From Nocardia concava NBRC 100430 (GTDB lineage Bacteria; Actinomycetota; Actinomycetes; Mycobacteriales; Mycobacteriaceae): a DNA stretch of 64,000 nucleotides. The notes beneath the pieces are model-generated. The model was not told the DNA's origin and did not search any database. It was given only the letters and a program-made list of their open reading frames with translations. This document shows positions 1 through 8,390 of the stretch, piece by piece. Both the position numbers and the translations under genes were made by a program. The DNA lies in NCBI RefSeq assembly GCF_000308815.1, contig NZ_BAFX01000139.1, forward strand, positions 1 to 64,000, given 5' to 3'. Position 1 is the first letter of the stretch. Each line of letters begins with the position of its first letter.

Positions 1-1127
1 GCCAGGGACGAGGACCACGCGGCGGTCGGCACCATCGCCTGATCTCCGCGCTCGGGTGGATTCGCCGGGCCGGGCCCGGCCTCGGCTCCGGGCCGCCGGC
101 CACGCGCGGACCATGCGGGCAGGCCGTTGGCGGCGCCGTGATCGATGCCGCCGCGCCGTTCGGCGGGCGCCTGCGGCACGGCCTGGGTCTCGGCATGGCG
201 GCGGGCCGAGCGCGACATCGGCGGGGCCGCGGGGGCAGGCGGGGCCGCGGCGGCCTGCGGCGGCTCGAAGGGGCGATCGGAGCGCGGATTGCGCGGCAGC
301 GGTTCGGGTCCCGGCGTCGGCGACCAAGCCGGGAGTGCGGGAGCCGCCGGGGCGGGCGCGTTGAACTGGCCGAAAGTGGGCTCGTTGAACTGGCCGAAGG
401 CCGGGTCCTCGAAGGACGGGCGGAACGGGCGCACCTCGTCGGTGGTGTCGTCCTCCGGGTCGTAGCGGCGGCGACGGCCGCCCTCGCGCGCCGGAGCGGG
501 CGGGGCCGGAGGTTCGGCGCCCACGGACCGATCCAGGCCCTGCAGGTGATCCAGCGACACCTCCGAATCCAGGGGATCCGGCTTGCGGCGACGGCCGCCG
601 GTGGAGCGACCGTCCGGCTGTAGCGGGTTCTCGGTCGGCGGCCAGTTCAGGCCCGCGGACCAATCCTGGCCGGACGGCTCGGGTAGGGACGGCGGCTGCG
701 GGGTGGGGGCCAGCGGGTCGTAGTACGAAATCGGGCCGGACAGCGGTGAATACGCGGGCTCCGGTTCGGGTACCGAATAGGAAGAATAATCCGGCTGCGG
801 CTGGGAAACCGGAGAAGGAGCGGAAGCGGAGAAGTCCGAGTAATCCGAAAAGTTCGAGTAATCAGAATAATTCGAGAAGTTCGAATAGTTTGAATAGTCC
901 GATTCATTCGGCGCAGGCTCGGGTGCGGACGGAGCCACGTCCCCTTCCGGCGCGGCGTGCGAGGACGAACCCGCCCGCACCACCGGAATGTCTCCGGTCA
1001 GATCCGCGACGGAAATGCCACGGCCGCTTCGACGTCTGCGTCCCCCACCGCTCGCGGGGGCCCCACTCTGCTGCCCGTTCCGTGCCAATAGTTCGGCGAC
1101 GGACAGCTGACTTGCATCCTCGGTCAT
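1..1127 (-). CDS. Proline-rich Rv0497-type protein, N-terminal part (cut by window edge)
   Basis: An open frame runs from an ATG at 1127 to the window edge with no stop (375 codons seen). The ATG overlaps the ppx stop in an ATGA arrangement, so the two are translationally coupled. It begins MTEDASQLSVAELLARN and continues as a long disordered, Pro/Ala/Arg-rich region with several GGRRRR-type basic patches, a Tyr/Ser-rich repeat (828-905) and two PxFGQFN motifs. In M. tuberculosis the gene after ppx1 is Rv0497, a protein with a similar low-complexity N-terminus and a C-terminal membrane segment; the matching C-terminus would lie outside the window. Function is unknown. A role at the cell envelope is only an inference from the family. 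Confidence 0.75.
   Translation of the reverse strand, partial: MTEDASQLSVAELLARNGQQSGAPASGGGRRRRSGRGISVADLTGDIPVVRAGSSSHAAPEGDVAPSAPEPAPNESDYSNYSNFSNYSDYSNFSDYSDFSASAPSPVSQPQPDYSSYSVPEPEPAYSPLSGPISYYDPLAPTPQPPSLPEPSGQDWSAGLNWPPTENPLQPDGRSTGGRRRKPDPLDSEVSLDHLQGLDRSVGAEPPAPPAPAREGGRRRRYDPEDDTTDEVRPFRPSFEDPAFGQFNEPTFGQFNAPAPAAPALPAWSPTPGPEPLPRNPRSDRPFEPPQAAAAPPAPAAPPMSRSARRHAETQAVPQAPAERRGGIDHGAANGLPAWSARGRRPGAEAGPGPANPPERGDQAMVPTAAWSSSL
828..905 (-). repeat. Coding repeat of (D/N)(Y/F)S tripeptides
   Basis: The minus-strand frame of the upstream-open protein encodes eight or more consecutive units of the type NYS, DYS, NFS and DFS. The stretch is noticeably AT-richer than its surroundings (TAT, AAT, TTC, TCG codons). 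It resembles Tyr/Ser low-complexity segments that drive protein condensation in other systems; no function is shown here. Confidence 0.8.
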
Positions 1128-2116
1128 CGAGACACCGTTTCGATCGGGCCCGCCAGGCCGCCCTCGGGGCCGCCTGCTATCGGTTCGCTATCCAGGTCGG
1201 TATCCAGCTTGCGCAAGATCAATCCCTCTCGCAGTGCCCAGGGACAGATTTCGAGCGTGTCCAGGGACAGTGCCCGCATACTCGCCTCCGCGACCAGCGC
1301 ACCGGCCACGAGTTGTTGTGACCGATCAGAACTCACGCCTTCCAATTCTGCCCGGTCGGCGGCCGTCATTCTCGAAATGAACGCAATCAGCTGCCGCAGG
1401 CCGGAACTGGTGAGAGTACGCCGAACCCGGGGCCCCGCAACAGAGGGGGCGGCACCGGTCAGCCTGGCGAGCGAGCGGAAGGTCTTGGAGGTGCCCACCG
1501 CCAGATCCGGGCGGCCCACCTCGAGCAGCTGCTTGGATGGCAGCACGAGCTCGGCGTCGAGCCAGTCGCGCAGCACCGCGACGCGGCGTTTGCCGGGCGG
1601 GTCGTGGCGCAGCCAGTCCCGGGTCAGCCGGCCCGCACCCAGCTGCAGCGAGAGCGCGAGTTCGGGATCCTCATCCGCGCCGTTGCTCATCTCGAGCGAG
1701 CCGCCGCCGATGTCCAGATTGAGAATCCGCCCGGCGCTCCAGCCGTACCAGCGGCGCACCGCGAGGAAAGTGTGTCGAGCCTCATCGACACCGGAGAGCA
1801 CCTTCAGATTGACGCCGGTCTCGCGGCGCACCCGGGCCAGCACCTCTTCGGAGTTGGTGGCCTCGCGTACCGCGGAGGTGGCGAACGCCATCAGCTCCAC
1901 GCAGCCGGAAGTCTTTGCGATGCTTGCGAATTCGGCTACCGTGGCGGTCAACTTCGACGCCCCCGCGGGCGTGATCCGACCGTGGTCGTCCATGCTCTCC
2001 GACAGCCGCAGGGCCGATTTCGTCGAGCTCATAGGCATCGGGTGTCCACCACGATGCGCGTCCACCACGAGCAGGTGGACGGTATTGCTTCCCACATCGA
2101 GTACACCGAGCCGCAC
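1124..2116 (-). CDS. ppx: Exopolyphosphatase / pppGpp phosphohydrolase, Ppx/GppA family
   Basis: 330 aa of the sugar-kinase/HSP70/actin ATPase fold. The first phosphate-binding motif is GVLDVGSNTVHLL and the second is NLDIGGGSLEMS. The length matches the short mycobacterial Ppx1 (about 340 aa) rather than the two-domain E. coli enzymes. The family removes terminal phosphate from polyphosphate or hydrolyses pppGpp. The start is the GTG at 2116: a TACCGT box (2123-2128 on the minus strand) ends 6 nt before it, which fits leaderless transcription. The divergent gene starts 66 bp away. Its position beside the SenX3-RegX3 phosphate system matches the mycobacterial order. Confidence 0.9.
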   Translation of the reverse strand: MRLGVLDVGSNTVHLLVVDAHRGGHPMPMSSTKSALRLSESMDDHGRITPAGASKLTATVAEFASIAKTSGCVELMAFATSAVREATNSEEVLARVRRETGVNLKVLSGVDEARHTFLAVRRWYGWSAGRILNLDIGGGSLEMSNGADEDPELALSLQLGAGRLTRDWLRHDPPGKRRVAVLRDWLDAELVLPSKQLLEVGRPDLAVGTSKTFRSLARLTGAAPSVAGPRVRRTLTSSGLRQLIAFISRMTAADRAELEGVSSDRSQQLVAGALVAEASMRALSLDTLEICPWALREGLILRKLDTDLDSEPIAGGPEGGLAGPIETVSR

Positions 2117-2181
2117 AAGAACACGGTACTGGGTGCGTCACGACTTCAGGCCAGGCGACTGAGCTGTTAGCGTTCCGCGTT

Positions 2182-3093
2182 GTGACGGCAGGTGCATCGG
2201 CGAGCGGGCCGACCGGGCTTCGACCAGCGGCGAAGATCGACCCGGCGCCCGAGGTGGAACTCGACTTCCCCCGGGAGTGGATCGAATTCGTCGATCCAGC
2301 TAATGACGAGCATTTGATCGCGGCCGATCTGACCTGGTTACTCTCGCGCTGGACCTGCGTTTTCGGGACTCCGGCATGTCAGGGCATCATCGACGGCCGC
2401 GAGAACGACGGCTGCTGCTCGCACGGCGCCTTCCTCTCCGACGAGGAGGACGGCAAGAAGCTGCACGCGGCTGTGAAAATGCTCACACCCGAGGACTGGC
2501 AGCTGATGCCCGAGGCCACCGACGACAAGGGCCGGGTCCGCAAGAAGCTGTACCTGGAAGAGGACGACCTCGACGACGAACCGGCGTTGCGCACCCGTCG
2601 CTTCGACGGCGCCTGCATCTTCCTCAACCGGCCGGGATTCTCCGAGGGCATCGGCTGCGCGCTGCACACCATGGCGCTGCGCAAGGGCCTGGAACCGCTC
2701 ACCGTGAAGCCGGAAGTGTGCTGGCAGCTCCCGATTCGCCGCACCCAGGACTGGGTGGACCGGCCCGACGGGGTGGAGATCCTGCGGACCGTGATCACCG
2801 AATACGACCGCCGCGGCTGGGGCCCGGGCGGGCTCGACCTGAACTGGTACTGCACCGGTTCGCCGGATGCCCACGTCGGCACCCGTCCGGTGTGGGAGGC
2901 TTACGCCCCCGAGCTGATCGAGCTGATCGGCAAGCCCGCGTATGACGAGCTGGCGGCACACTGCAAGCGCCGTCAGGGGCTGGGCATCGTGGCGGTGCAT
3001 CCGGCGACGGCGATCGCCGAGGAGAAGGCCGCCGAGGCCGCTGCCGCGAGCAGCGCGAAGCCCGCCAAGAAGGCCCGAGCGGCGAAGAAGTAG
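2182..3093 (+). CDS. Conserved Cys-rich protein, Rv0495c-type
   Basis: 303 aa, sharing a divergent promoter region with ppx exactly as Rv0495c does with Rv0496. Visible features are a cluster of conserved cysteines (ACQGI, DGCCSHGAF, GACIFLNRPGF, GIGCALHTMAL, EVCWQLPIR) that could bind a metal or Fe-S centre, and an Ala/Lys-rich tail of about 35 residues that looks like a nucleic-acid or envelope-binding tail. The start is GTG 2182, 8 nt after a TAGCGT box at 2168-2173. The spacing of the CxxxxxC...CC pattern recalls metal-binding families such as YkgJ, but that link is my inference. No function is known to me. Confidence 0.75.
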   Translation: MTAGASASGPTGLRPAAKIDPAPEVELDFPREWIEFVDPANDEHLIAADLTWLLSRWTCVFGTPACQGIIDGRENDGCCSHGAFLSDEEDGKKLHAAVKMLTPEDWQLMPEATDDKGRVRKKLYLEEDDLDDEPALRTRRFDGACIFLNRPGFSEGIGCALHTMALRKGLEPLTVKPEVCWQLPIRRTQDWVDRPDGVEILRTVITEYDRRGWGPGGLDLNWYCTGSPDAHVGTRPVWEAYAPELIELIGKPAYDELAAHCKRRQGLGIVAVHPATAIAEEKAAEAAAASSAKPAKKARAAKK

Positions 3094-3199
3094 CGAGGTA
3101 CTTGCCGTTATTTTTCTGAAAACGGCCAATTTCAGATAGTCGCTCACTTACTGTGCCTCCGACCCCTCTCTACGGGGTCGCAGCACAGGAGAACACACA

Positions 3200-3874
3200 G
3201 TGAGCAAAATCCCCGCGGGCGCCCGCCACCTCGGCGCCGGGCTGGCCGCCCTGGCCATCGCGACCGGCGCCGTGTCGGTCCTCGCCACGCACGAGGCGCC
3301 CGAGGCCCACGCGACCGTCGACACGGTCACCATCTCCGACCCGAATCCGGTTGTCGGCGGCACCTACACCGTCAGTGCCACCGTCAGCGGTTGGGAATTC
3401 GGCCTGCTCTGCTACTGGACGGTCGACGGCGTCGCCATCACCGATCCGCCTTCGAAGGTGCCGTGGCCGCCGAACCATTCCAGCGCCACCTGGACACCGA
3501 GCACCCCGGGCAAGCACACCATCACCCTCAAGCAGGGCGGTTCGTCCAAGAGCCTGGACGTGATCGTCGGCACCGTCACCACGACCACGGTCCCGCCGAC
3601 CACCACCACGACGGTCCCGCCGACCACGACGACCACCGTGCCCCCGACCACCACGACGGTTCCACCCACGACCACCACGGTCCCGCCCACCACCACGACC
3701 GAGCCGACGACCACCACGGTCCCGCCCACGACCACGACGGCTCCGCCCACGACCACCACCGAGCCGCCGACCACGACGACGGTTCCGCCGACGACAACGA
3801 CTCCGCCGACCACCACGACTCAGCCCAGCGGTGGCGGTTCCGGCAGCGCCAACGGCCTGCCGTTCGGTTTCTGA
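3200..3874 (+). CDS. Exported Thr/Pro-repeat protein
   Basis: 224 aa. The start is GTG 3200, behind an AGGAGA ribosome-binding site. Residues 1-39 form a signal peptide (basic N-terminus, Ala/Leu core, cut near AHA-TV). Residues 40-125 form one Ig-like beta domain with the motif SDPNPVVGGTYTVSA. Residues 127-209 are about a dozen TTTT(V/E/A)PP units, followed by a Gly/Ser linker and a short hydrophobic end (NGLPFGF). There is no sortase motif. The Thr/Pro stretch is a typical wall-spanning stalk and could be O-mannosylated. The next gene is a paralogue with the same domain and a shorter stalk. Surface or secreted location is inferred; the function is unknown. Confidence 0.75.
   Translation: MSKIPAGARHLGAGLAALAIATGAVSVLATHEAPEAHATVDTVTISDPNPVVGGTYTVSATVSGWEFGLLCYWTVDGVAITDPPSKVPWPPNHSSATWTPSTPGKHTITLKQGGSSKSLDVIVGTVTTTTVPPTTTTTVPPTTTTTVPPTTTTVPPTTTTVPPTTTTEPTTTTVPPTTTTAPPTTTTEPPTTTTVPPTTTTPPTTTTQPSGGGSGSANGLPFGF
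3578..3826 (+). repeat. Tandem repeat coding for TTTT(V/E/A)PP
   Basis: About 250 bp of imperfect 18-21 bp repeats made of ACC/ACG threonine codons followed by GTC-CCG-CCG or GAG-CCG-CCG. Repeat units differ by one codon, which suggests past expansion and contraction by slippage. Confidence 0.85.
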
Positions 3875-3925
3875 CCGATTCCCAGTAACTCGGGCCGCAG
3901 CCCGGGACACATCACAGGAGTACCC

Positions 3926-4510
3926 ATGCGCAGCAATTCCTCAGGCCGTGTGTTCGGGGCCGGACTGGCCGCATTCGGCGTAGCCGGAGCCGCCGCCGCC
4001 ATCGCGGTGGCGGTATCGCCGACGGCGGGCGCCACCGTCGAGGTGATCAGCCCCTCCGACCCGGTGCCCGCGGTCGGCGGCACCTACACCCTCGGCGCCG
4101 ACCTGACCGGCGTCTCCAGCGCCCTGCCGGTCACCTGGAACGACAACGGGGTCAGCATCACCGGTGGCGTCGGCATCCTGCCCTTCCCGGCCGGGCACAC
4201 GAGCATCACCTGGACGCCGACCACCCCGGGCCAGCACATCATCACGGCCACCCAGGGCACCAGCACCCAAACCCTGATCATCACCGTGATCCCCGGCACC
4301 GGCACCGGTGCCACCCCGCCGACCATCACGACCACCCTGCCGACGGCGCCCACCACCACACCGGCCGCCCCGACCACGACGCCGACCACCACCACCAAGC
4401 CGAGTGGCGGCACCGGCAGCGGCGACTCGGGCAGCGGCACGGGTTCGGCCACCGGGAGCGCGGGCACCCTGGTGGGCGGACTGCTGCGCGGACTGTTCGG
4501 CAGCAGCTAG
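3926..4510 (+). CDS. Exported Ig-like protein, paralogue of the 3200-3874 product
   Basis: 194 aa with AGGAG upstream of ATG 3926. A signal peptide covers about residues 1-37 (ends AGA-TV). The Ig-like domain repeats the neighbour's signature (SDPVPAVGGTYTLGA, then HTSITWTPTTPGQH), so the two genes are a tandem duplication separated by 51 bp. The Thr-rich stalk is shorter and less regular (TTTLPTAPTTTPAAP...). It ends in a Gly/Ser stretch and a hydrophobic tail (GTLVGGLLRGLFGSS) that could insert in a membrane. Probably co-transcribed with the upstream gene. Confidence 0.72.
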   Translation: MRSNSSGRVFGAGLAAFGVAGAAAAIAVAVSPTAGATVEVISPSDPVPAVGGTYTLGADLTGVSSALPVTWNDNGVSITGGVGILPFPAGHTSITWTPTTPGQHIITATQGTSTQTLIITVIPGTGTGATPPTITTTLPTAPTTTPAAPTTTPTTTTKPSGGTGSGDSGSGTGSATGSAGTLVGGLLRGLFGSS

Positions 4511-4686
4511 CGCGGGTGTCCGGCAGGTGAACACTCGGTGCTCATCGGCGACCATCGAATCAGGCTGCGTGGAAGTCTATTTCGATTTCCGCGCAGCCCG
4601 GTGACCTCGGGCTGTGAATAGCCGGAAGTATGCAAGACATCGATCGGCTATTGCCAATTCACCGAAACGTGTTAGACATCGTGCCC

Positions 4687-5037
4687 ATGATCAAGAAAAC
4701 CCTCGCCGTCGCGGCCCTGGCCGCCGGTGCCGTTATCTCCATTGCTCCGCAGGCTTTCGCCGATAACGCCGATCCCAACGCCTACTCCGACCGCACCGCC
4801 GATTTCGTGGTGTACAACGATCCGGCCGTGCTGGGCGCGAAGGACGCCGGCAAGCTGATCATCGTCAGCCCCTACGGCACCAGCCACACCATCGCCTGCA
4901 AGGGCACCGGCGCGGACGTGTTCGACTGCATGCAGCAGGACAACCCGGGCCTGGGCTGGCTCATCCTCGACAAGCAGGACCTCCCGGGTCTCGGCCCGGC
5001 GTGGGTCTACACGATGAAGAACGACCCGAACGCCTGA
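4687..5037 (+). CDS. Small exported protein of unknown function
   Basis: 116 aa. MIKKTLAVAALAAGAVISI is a clear signal peptide with predicted cleavage after AFA. The mature part is about 93 residues, acidic, with two cysteines (IACKGTG and FDCMQQDN) that may form a disulphide. I chose ATG 4687 because it starts the signal peptide. GTG 4681 is possible, and an upstream ATG at 4630 would put polar residues before the signal peptide. No clear ribosome-binding site is visible. A strong terminator follows 50 bp downstream. I do not recognise the family. Confidence 0.7.
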   Translation: MIKKTLAVAALAAGAVISIAPQAFADNADPNAYSDRTADFVVYNDPAVLGAKDAGKLIIVSPYGTSHTIACKGTGADVFDCMQQDNPGLGWLILDKQDLPGLGPAWVYTMKNDPNA

Positions 5038-5089
5038 TTCGCCGGTAACGGCCGGGGGGCTGCCCTAATCTTGGTCGGGAGAAAGCACA

Positions 5090-5132
5090 GAACCCGCCCG
5101 CTTCGCGAAATGCGAAGCGGGCGGGTTCTTTT
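5090..5132 (+). terminator. Intrinsic terminator between the exported-protein gene and regX3
   Basis: A perfect 17-bp stem (5090-5106 with 5112-5128) with a GAAAT loop is followed by TTTT on the plus strand. It lies between convergent genes and can also end the senX3-regX3 message. Confidence 0.9.
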
Positions 5133-5144
5133 CGGCTGAAGGGC

Positions 5145-5834
5145 CTATGCCTCGAGCTTGTAGCCCAGGCCGCGCACGGTGACCAGGTGCTCCGGCTTGG
5201 CCGGGTCCGACTCGATCTTGGAGCGCAGGCGCTTGACGTGCACGTCGAGGGTCTTGGTGTCGCCGACGTAGTCGGCGCCCCAGACGCGGTCGATGAGCTG
5301 CCCGCGGGTCAGCACGCGACCGGAGTTGCGCAGCAGGTACTCGAGCAGGTCGAACTCCTTGAGCGGCAGGGTCACCGCCTTGCCGTTCACCTGCACGGTG
5401 TGGCGGTCCACGTCCATGCGCACCGGGCCGGCCTCGAGCACGCTGGTCTCGCTGCCGTTGTCGGGCTCCTCGCCGGCGCCGCGGCGCAGCACGGCCCGGA
5501 TGCGGGCGATCAGCTCGCGCGAGGAGTAGGGCTTGGTGACGTAGTCGTCGGCGCCCAGTTCCAGGCCGACCACCTTGTCGATCTCGCTGTCGCGCGCGGT
5601 CACCATGATGACCGGCACACTGCCGCGAGCGCGCAGTTGCTTGCATACGTCGGTGCCGCTCATGCCGGGGAGCATGAGATCGAGCAGGACGATGTCCGCG
5701 CCGGCACGATCGAACTCGGTCAGCGCGGAGGGACCGTCACCCACGACGGTGACCTCGAACCCCTCCTTGCGCAGCAGGAACGCGAGCGGATCGGCCAGCG
5801 ACTCCTCGTCCTCGACGATCAGCACACTCGTCAT
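5145..5834 (-). CDS. regX3: Response regulator RegX3 (OmpR/PhoB family)
   Basis: 229 aa. The receiver domain (about 1-120) has acidic residues VEDEES, phospho-acceptor Asp52 (VLLDLMLPGMSG), the Thr/Ser switch (MVTARD) and the conserved Lys in YVTKPYSSREL. The C-terminal winged helix (about 135-229) ends in VRGLGYKLEA. The start is ATG 5834, which overlaps the senX3 stop (ATGA); longer forms upstream lie inside senX3. In mycobacteria RegX3 answers SenX3 and controls phosphate-starvation genes. Unlike M. tuberculosis, there is no spacer repeat between the two genes. Confidence 0.97.
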   Translation of the reverse strand: MTSVLIVEDEESLADPLAFLLRKEGFEVTVVGDGPSALTEFDRAGADIVLLDLMLPGMSGTDVCKQLRARGSVPVIMVTARDSEIDKVVGLELGADDYVTKPYSSRELIARIRAVLRRGAGEEPDNGSETSVLEAGPVRMDVDRHTVQVNGKAVTLPLKEFDLLEYLLRNSGRVLTRGQLIDRVWGADYVGDTKTLDVHVKRLRSKIESDPAKPEHLVTVRGLGYKLEA

Positions 5835-7081
5835 CGGGTTGCCTCCACACCGTTGGTTCTGGCCCGCCCGAGGGGACTGGGGCCGTTTTCCTTCTTGGCC
5901 ACCGGAACCCCGGTGGCAAGTCTCTTGTCGACCTGCCCGTTGGAATCGGCAGGATGGGCCGGGATGCGCAGGGTGAACGTCGATCCGGTGCCCAGTTTGC
6001 TCCACAGGGTGATCTCACCGTTGTGGTTGGCGGCCACATGCTTGACGATAGCCAGCCCGAGGCCGGTACCGCCGGTGGCACGCGAGCGCGCCTTGTCGGC
6101 CCGGAAGAAACGCTCGAAAACGCGCTCCTGATCCTCCTTGGAGATGCCGATACCGCGATCGGTGACCGCGATATTGACGTAGCCGCCGCGCAGCGCCCGG
6201 CTCACCGACACGTGCGAGCCGCGCGGGGAGTAGGCGATGGCGTTCTCGACCAGGTTGGACAGGGCCGTCACCAGCAGGGTCTGATCGCCGAGCACCTCGA
6301 GACCGCTGTTGGCGTCGGTGGACACGGTGATGCCCGCGGCCTCGGCCACATTGCGGGAGCGCTCGATGGCCTGGGTGACGACGGTGTCGACGTCGACGGC
6401 CTCGAGTTCCGGCAGCCGTTCGGCGCCTTGCAGGCGCGAGAGCGCGATCAGCTCGGTGACCATCTTGCCCATGCGGCGGGCCTCGCCGTGCAGGCGTTCG
6501 CCGAAGTGCCGCACCGAATCCGGATCGTCGGCGGACTCCAGCAACGCCTCGGCCAACAGGCTCATGGCGCCGACCGGGGTCTTGAGCTCGTGGCTCACAT
6601 TGGCGACGAAGTCGCGGCGGGTGGCCTCCATGCGGGCCTGCTCGGAATCGTCGTCCGCGAACAGGACCACGAAGTTCGGGTTCTCCTGGGAGAGCGGGCG
6701 AGCAACCCCTCGGACAGCGAGGCGGGCGCGGCCGGGCATGGGGATCTTGGCGGTGAGCTCGAATTCGACGTCCTGGCCGCCGTGCAGCACCTGTTCGACC
6801 GCGGCCCAGGCGCGCTCGTCGAGCAGGCGGTCGTGGACCACGCCCAGCTCCTCGGCGCGCGGGTTCACCAGCACCACATCCCGGTACTGGTCGACCACGG
6901 CGATGCCGGACTCGGAGGCGAGCACGATCAGGTCCAGGACCTGCGACATGGTCAGCCCGGTATCGGTGGCGGCGCGCAGGCGTTCCTGGCGGGCGTTCAC
7001 ATACGGAATGAGCAGTCCACCGACGGCCAGTCCGACTACGGCCGCCAGGACTGCCAAAAGCACGGCCTGTGGAACGCTCAC
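5831..7081 (-). CDS. senX3: Sensor histidine kinase SenX3
   Basis: 416 aa. A hydrophobic N-terminus (residues 2-28) is followed by a PAS-like domain (about 45-150), a HisKA dimerisation domain with His164 in FVANVSHELKTPVG, and an ATPase domain with N box (ENAIAYSP), G1 (VTDRGIGIS) and G2 (GTGLGLAIV). It senses phosphate status, probably with the Pst/PhoU system, and phosphorylates RegX3. The start is GTG 7081: a TACGAT box ends 7 nt upstream with a TTGACG-like -35, suggesting a leaderless message. In Mycobacterium gpm1 lies directly upstream; here gpm is 4.3 kb away. Confidence 0.96.
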   Translation of the reverse strand: MSVPQAVLLAVLAAVVGLAVGGLLIPYVNARQERLRAATDTGLTMSQVLDLIVLASESGIAVVDQYRDVVLVNPRAEELGVVHDRLLDERAWAAVEQVLHGGQDVEFELTAKIPMPGRARLAVRGVARPLSQENPNFVVLFADDDSEQARMEATRRDFVANVSHELKTPVGAMSLLAEALLESADDPDSVRHFGERLHGEARRMGKMVTELIALSRLQGAERLPELEAVDVDTVVTQAIERSRNVAEAAGITVSTDANSGLEVLGDQTLLVTALSNLVENAIAYSPRGSHVSVSRALRGGYVNIAVTDRGIGISKEDQERVFERFFRADKARSRATGGTGLGLAIVKHVAANHNGEITLWSKLGTGSTFTLRIPAHPADSNGQVDKRLATGVPVAKKENGPSPLGRARTNGVEATR

Positions 7082-7088
7082 ACCTTGA

Positions 7089-7192
7089 ATCGTACGGTCG
7101 CCTAAGCAGCGTCAAACCCCGGGTGCTGGAAGTTTCACGCAGGTCATGGGCACTTCCATGTTCGTTAGCCCGGCGTTCACACTTTGTTCGGT
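7089..7192 (-). promoter_or_regulatory. senX3 promoter with a PHO-box-like direct repeat
   Basis: On the minus strand a -10 TACGAT (7089-7094) and a -35-like TTGACG (7110-7115) precede the senX3 GTG. About 60 bp further upstream the plus strand reads GTTCACA-CTTT-GTTCGGT (7175-7192), two 7-bp units at 11-bp spacing as in actinobacterial PhoP/RegX3 sites, with another GTTCGTT at 7160. Autoregulation by RegX3 is inferred. Confidence 0.45.
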
Positions 7193-7246
7193 CTGCGTGT
7201 CGTGGCAGGTGAGCGCCCTTGCGGCAACCACTTTCGAGCCGACGGT

Positions 7247-7633
7247 TCAATCCTCCGGATCGCCGTAGAGATTGGTGCGGACGGAATCCCCGTGGCGGTC
7301 CGCCCAGTCGCCCAGCGCGAAGATGGGCCGCAGCAGATCGACACCGGCCGGAGTCAGCGAATACTCCACGCGCGGAGGCGCTTCCGCGTATCGGCGACGC
7401 TCCAGCAACCCCATCCGCTCCATGCGCCGCAGGGTCTGGGTGAGCATCTTCTGACTGATGCCGCCGATGGCCCGCCGCAATTCCACCGGACGCATCGGAC
7501 CGTCCCGCAGTGTGTAAACGATCACAGTCAGCCAGGAATTGCCGAAGATGTCCACCGCCAGCCGTGCCGGGCAGTCGGATTCGTAGCCGCCGTACTCGGC
7601 GAATCGCACCGGTTCCGTGATCTCGGCCGTCAT
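7247..7633 (-). CDS. HxlR-family transcriptional regulator
   Basis: 128 aa, one winged-helix domain with the HxlR signature: CPARLAVDIFGNSW near the N-terminus, then RPVELRRAIGGISQKMLTQTLR and RRMERMGLLERRRY, ending LTPAGVDLLRPI. These are small dimeric regulators, often redox or metabolite responsive, that usually control a divergent neighbour. The NAD(P)-binding gene starts 90 bp away on the other strand and is the likely target. The single Cys in DCPARL is at the position used as a thiol sensor in some relatives. Confidence 0.88.
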   Translation of the reverse strand: MTAEITEPVRFAEYGGYESDCPARLAVDIFGNSWLTVIVYTLRDGPMRPVELRRAIGGISQKMLTQTLRRMERMGLLERRRYAEAPPRVEYSLTPAGVDLLRPIFALGDWADRHGDSVRTNLYGDPED

Positions 7634-7722
7634 GAATACAGCCTGCCAGCGGCGATGGGCACCCGCGAGTGCGCATCGGAATTCCTACCGTTCGAGTTCG
7701 CAATCCAGAACTAGGAGTTCAC

Positions 7723-8370
7723 ATGCGAATCGGAATCATCGGCGCGGGGCAGATGGCCCAGGCCCTCGGCGGCGGCTGGGCCGCGGCCGGGCACGAGATC
7801 GCCGTCGGGGCACGCACTTCCGCCCGCGCCGAGGCGGCGGCCGCCGCCATCGGCCATGGCGCGCGGGCGACCACCGTCGCGGAGGCCGCGGGCTTCGGCG
7901 AGGCGACAGTGCTCGCCCTGCCGGTCTCGGCACTCGAGGAAATACTGACCGAGCACCGCGAAACCCTCACGGGCCGAACCCTCATCGACTGCACCAATGC
8001 CTTCGCTCCCGATGCGGGCGGCTTCGTGCTGTCCGAATCGGCTGTGTCCGAACGGATCGCGGCCACGGTGCCTGGCGCGCGGGTGGTGAAGGCGTTCAAT
8101 CTGCTGGCGGCCGAGGTGTGGTCGGGCCCGGATCGGGTCTTCGAGGGCCGTCCCCTGACCGTGCCCCTGTGCGGGGACGATGCGGAGGCGGTCGCGACGG
8201 TCGCGAAGCTGGCCGAGGATCTGAAGCTGCGCCCGGTGCCCGCGGGCGGCCTCGCCCAGGCCCGATACCTCGAAGCCACGTCGGCCTTCGTGGTCGGCCT
8301 GTGGTTCGCGGGTCATGACGCGCGGGCCATGTTCCCGCCGCTGGAGTCGGCCTTCGCGGTGGCCGACTAG
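7723..8370 (+). CDS. NADPH-dependent F420 reductase-like (NAD(P)-binding) protein
   Basis: 215 aa. A Rossmann fold starts at once (MRIGIIGAGQMAQALGGGW), followed by ALPVSALEEIL, DCTNAF and VVKAFNLL, the pattern of the NADP-oxidoreductase coenzyme-F420-dependent family. I chose ATG 7723 because a TAGGAG site precedes it; an ATG at 7669 would add 18 residues before the dinucleotide motif. It is transcribed away from the HxlR gene, so redox- or ligand-controlled expression is likely. The substrate is unknown; many such proteins are annotated only as NAD(P)-binding. Confidence 0.8.
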   Translation: MRIGIIGAGQMAQALGGGWAAAGHEIAVGARTSARAEAAAAAIGHGARATTVAEAAGFGEATVLALPVSALEEILTEHRETLTGRTLIDCTNAFAPDAGGFVLSESAVSERIAATVPGARVVKAFNLLAAEVWSGPDRVFEGRPLTVPLCGDDAEAVATVAKLAEDLKLRPVPAGGLAQARYLEATSAFVVGLWFAGHDARAMFPPLESAFAVAD

Positions 8371-8390
8371 GCGGGTCGGCCGCGGCTCCG

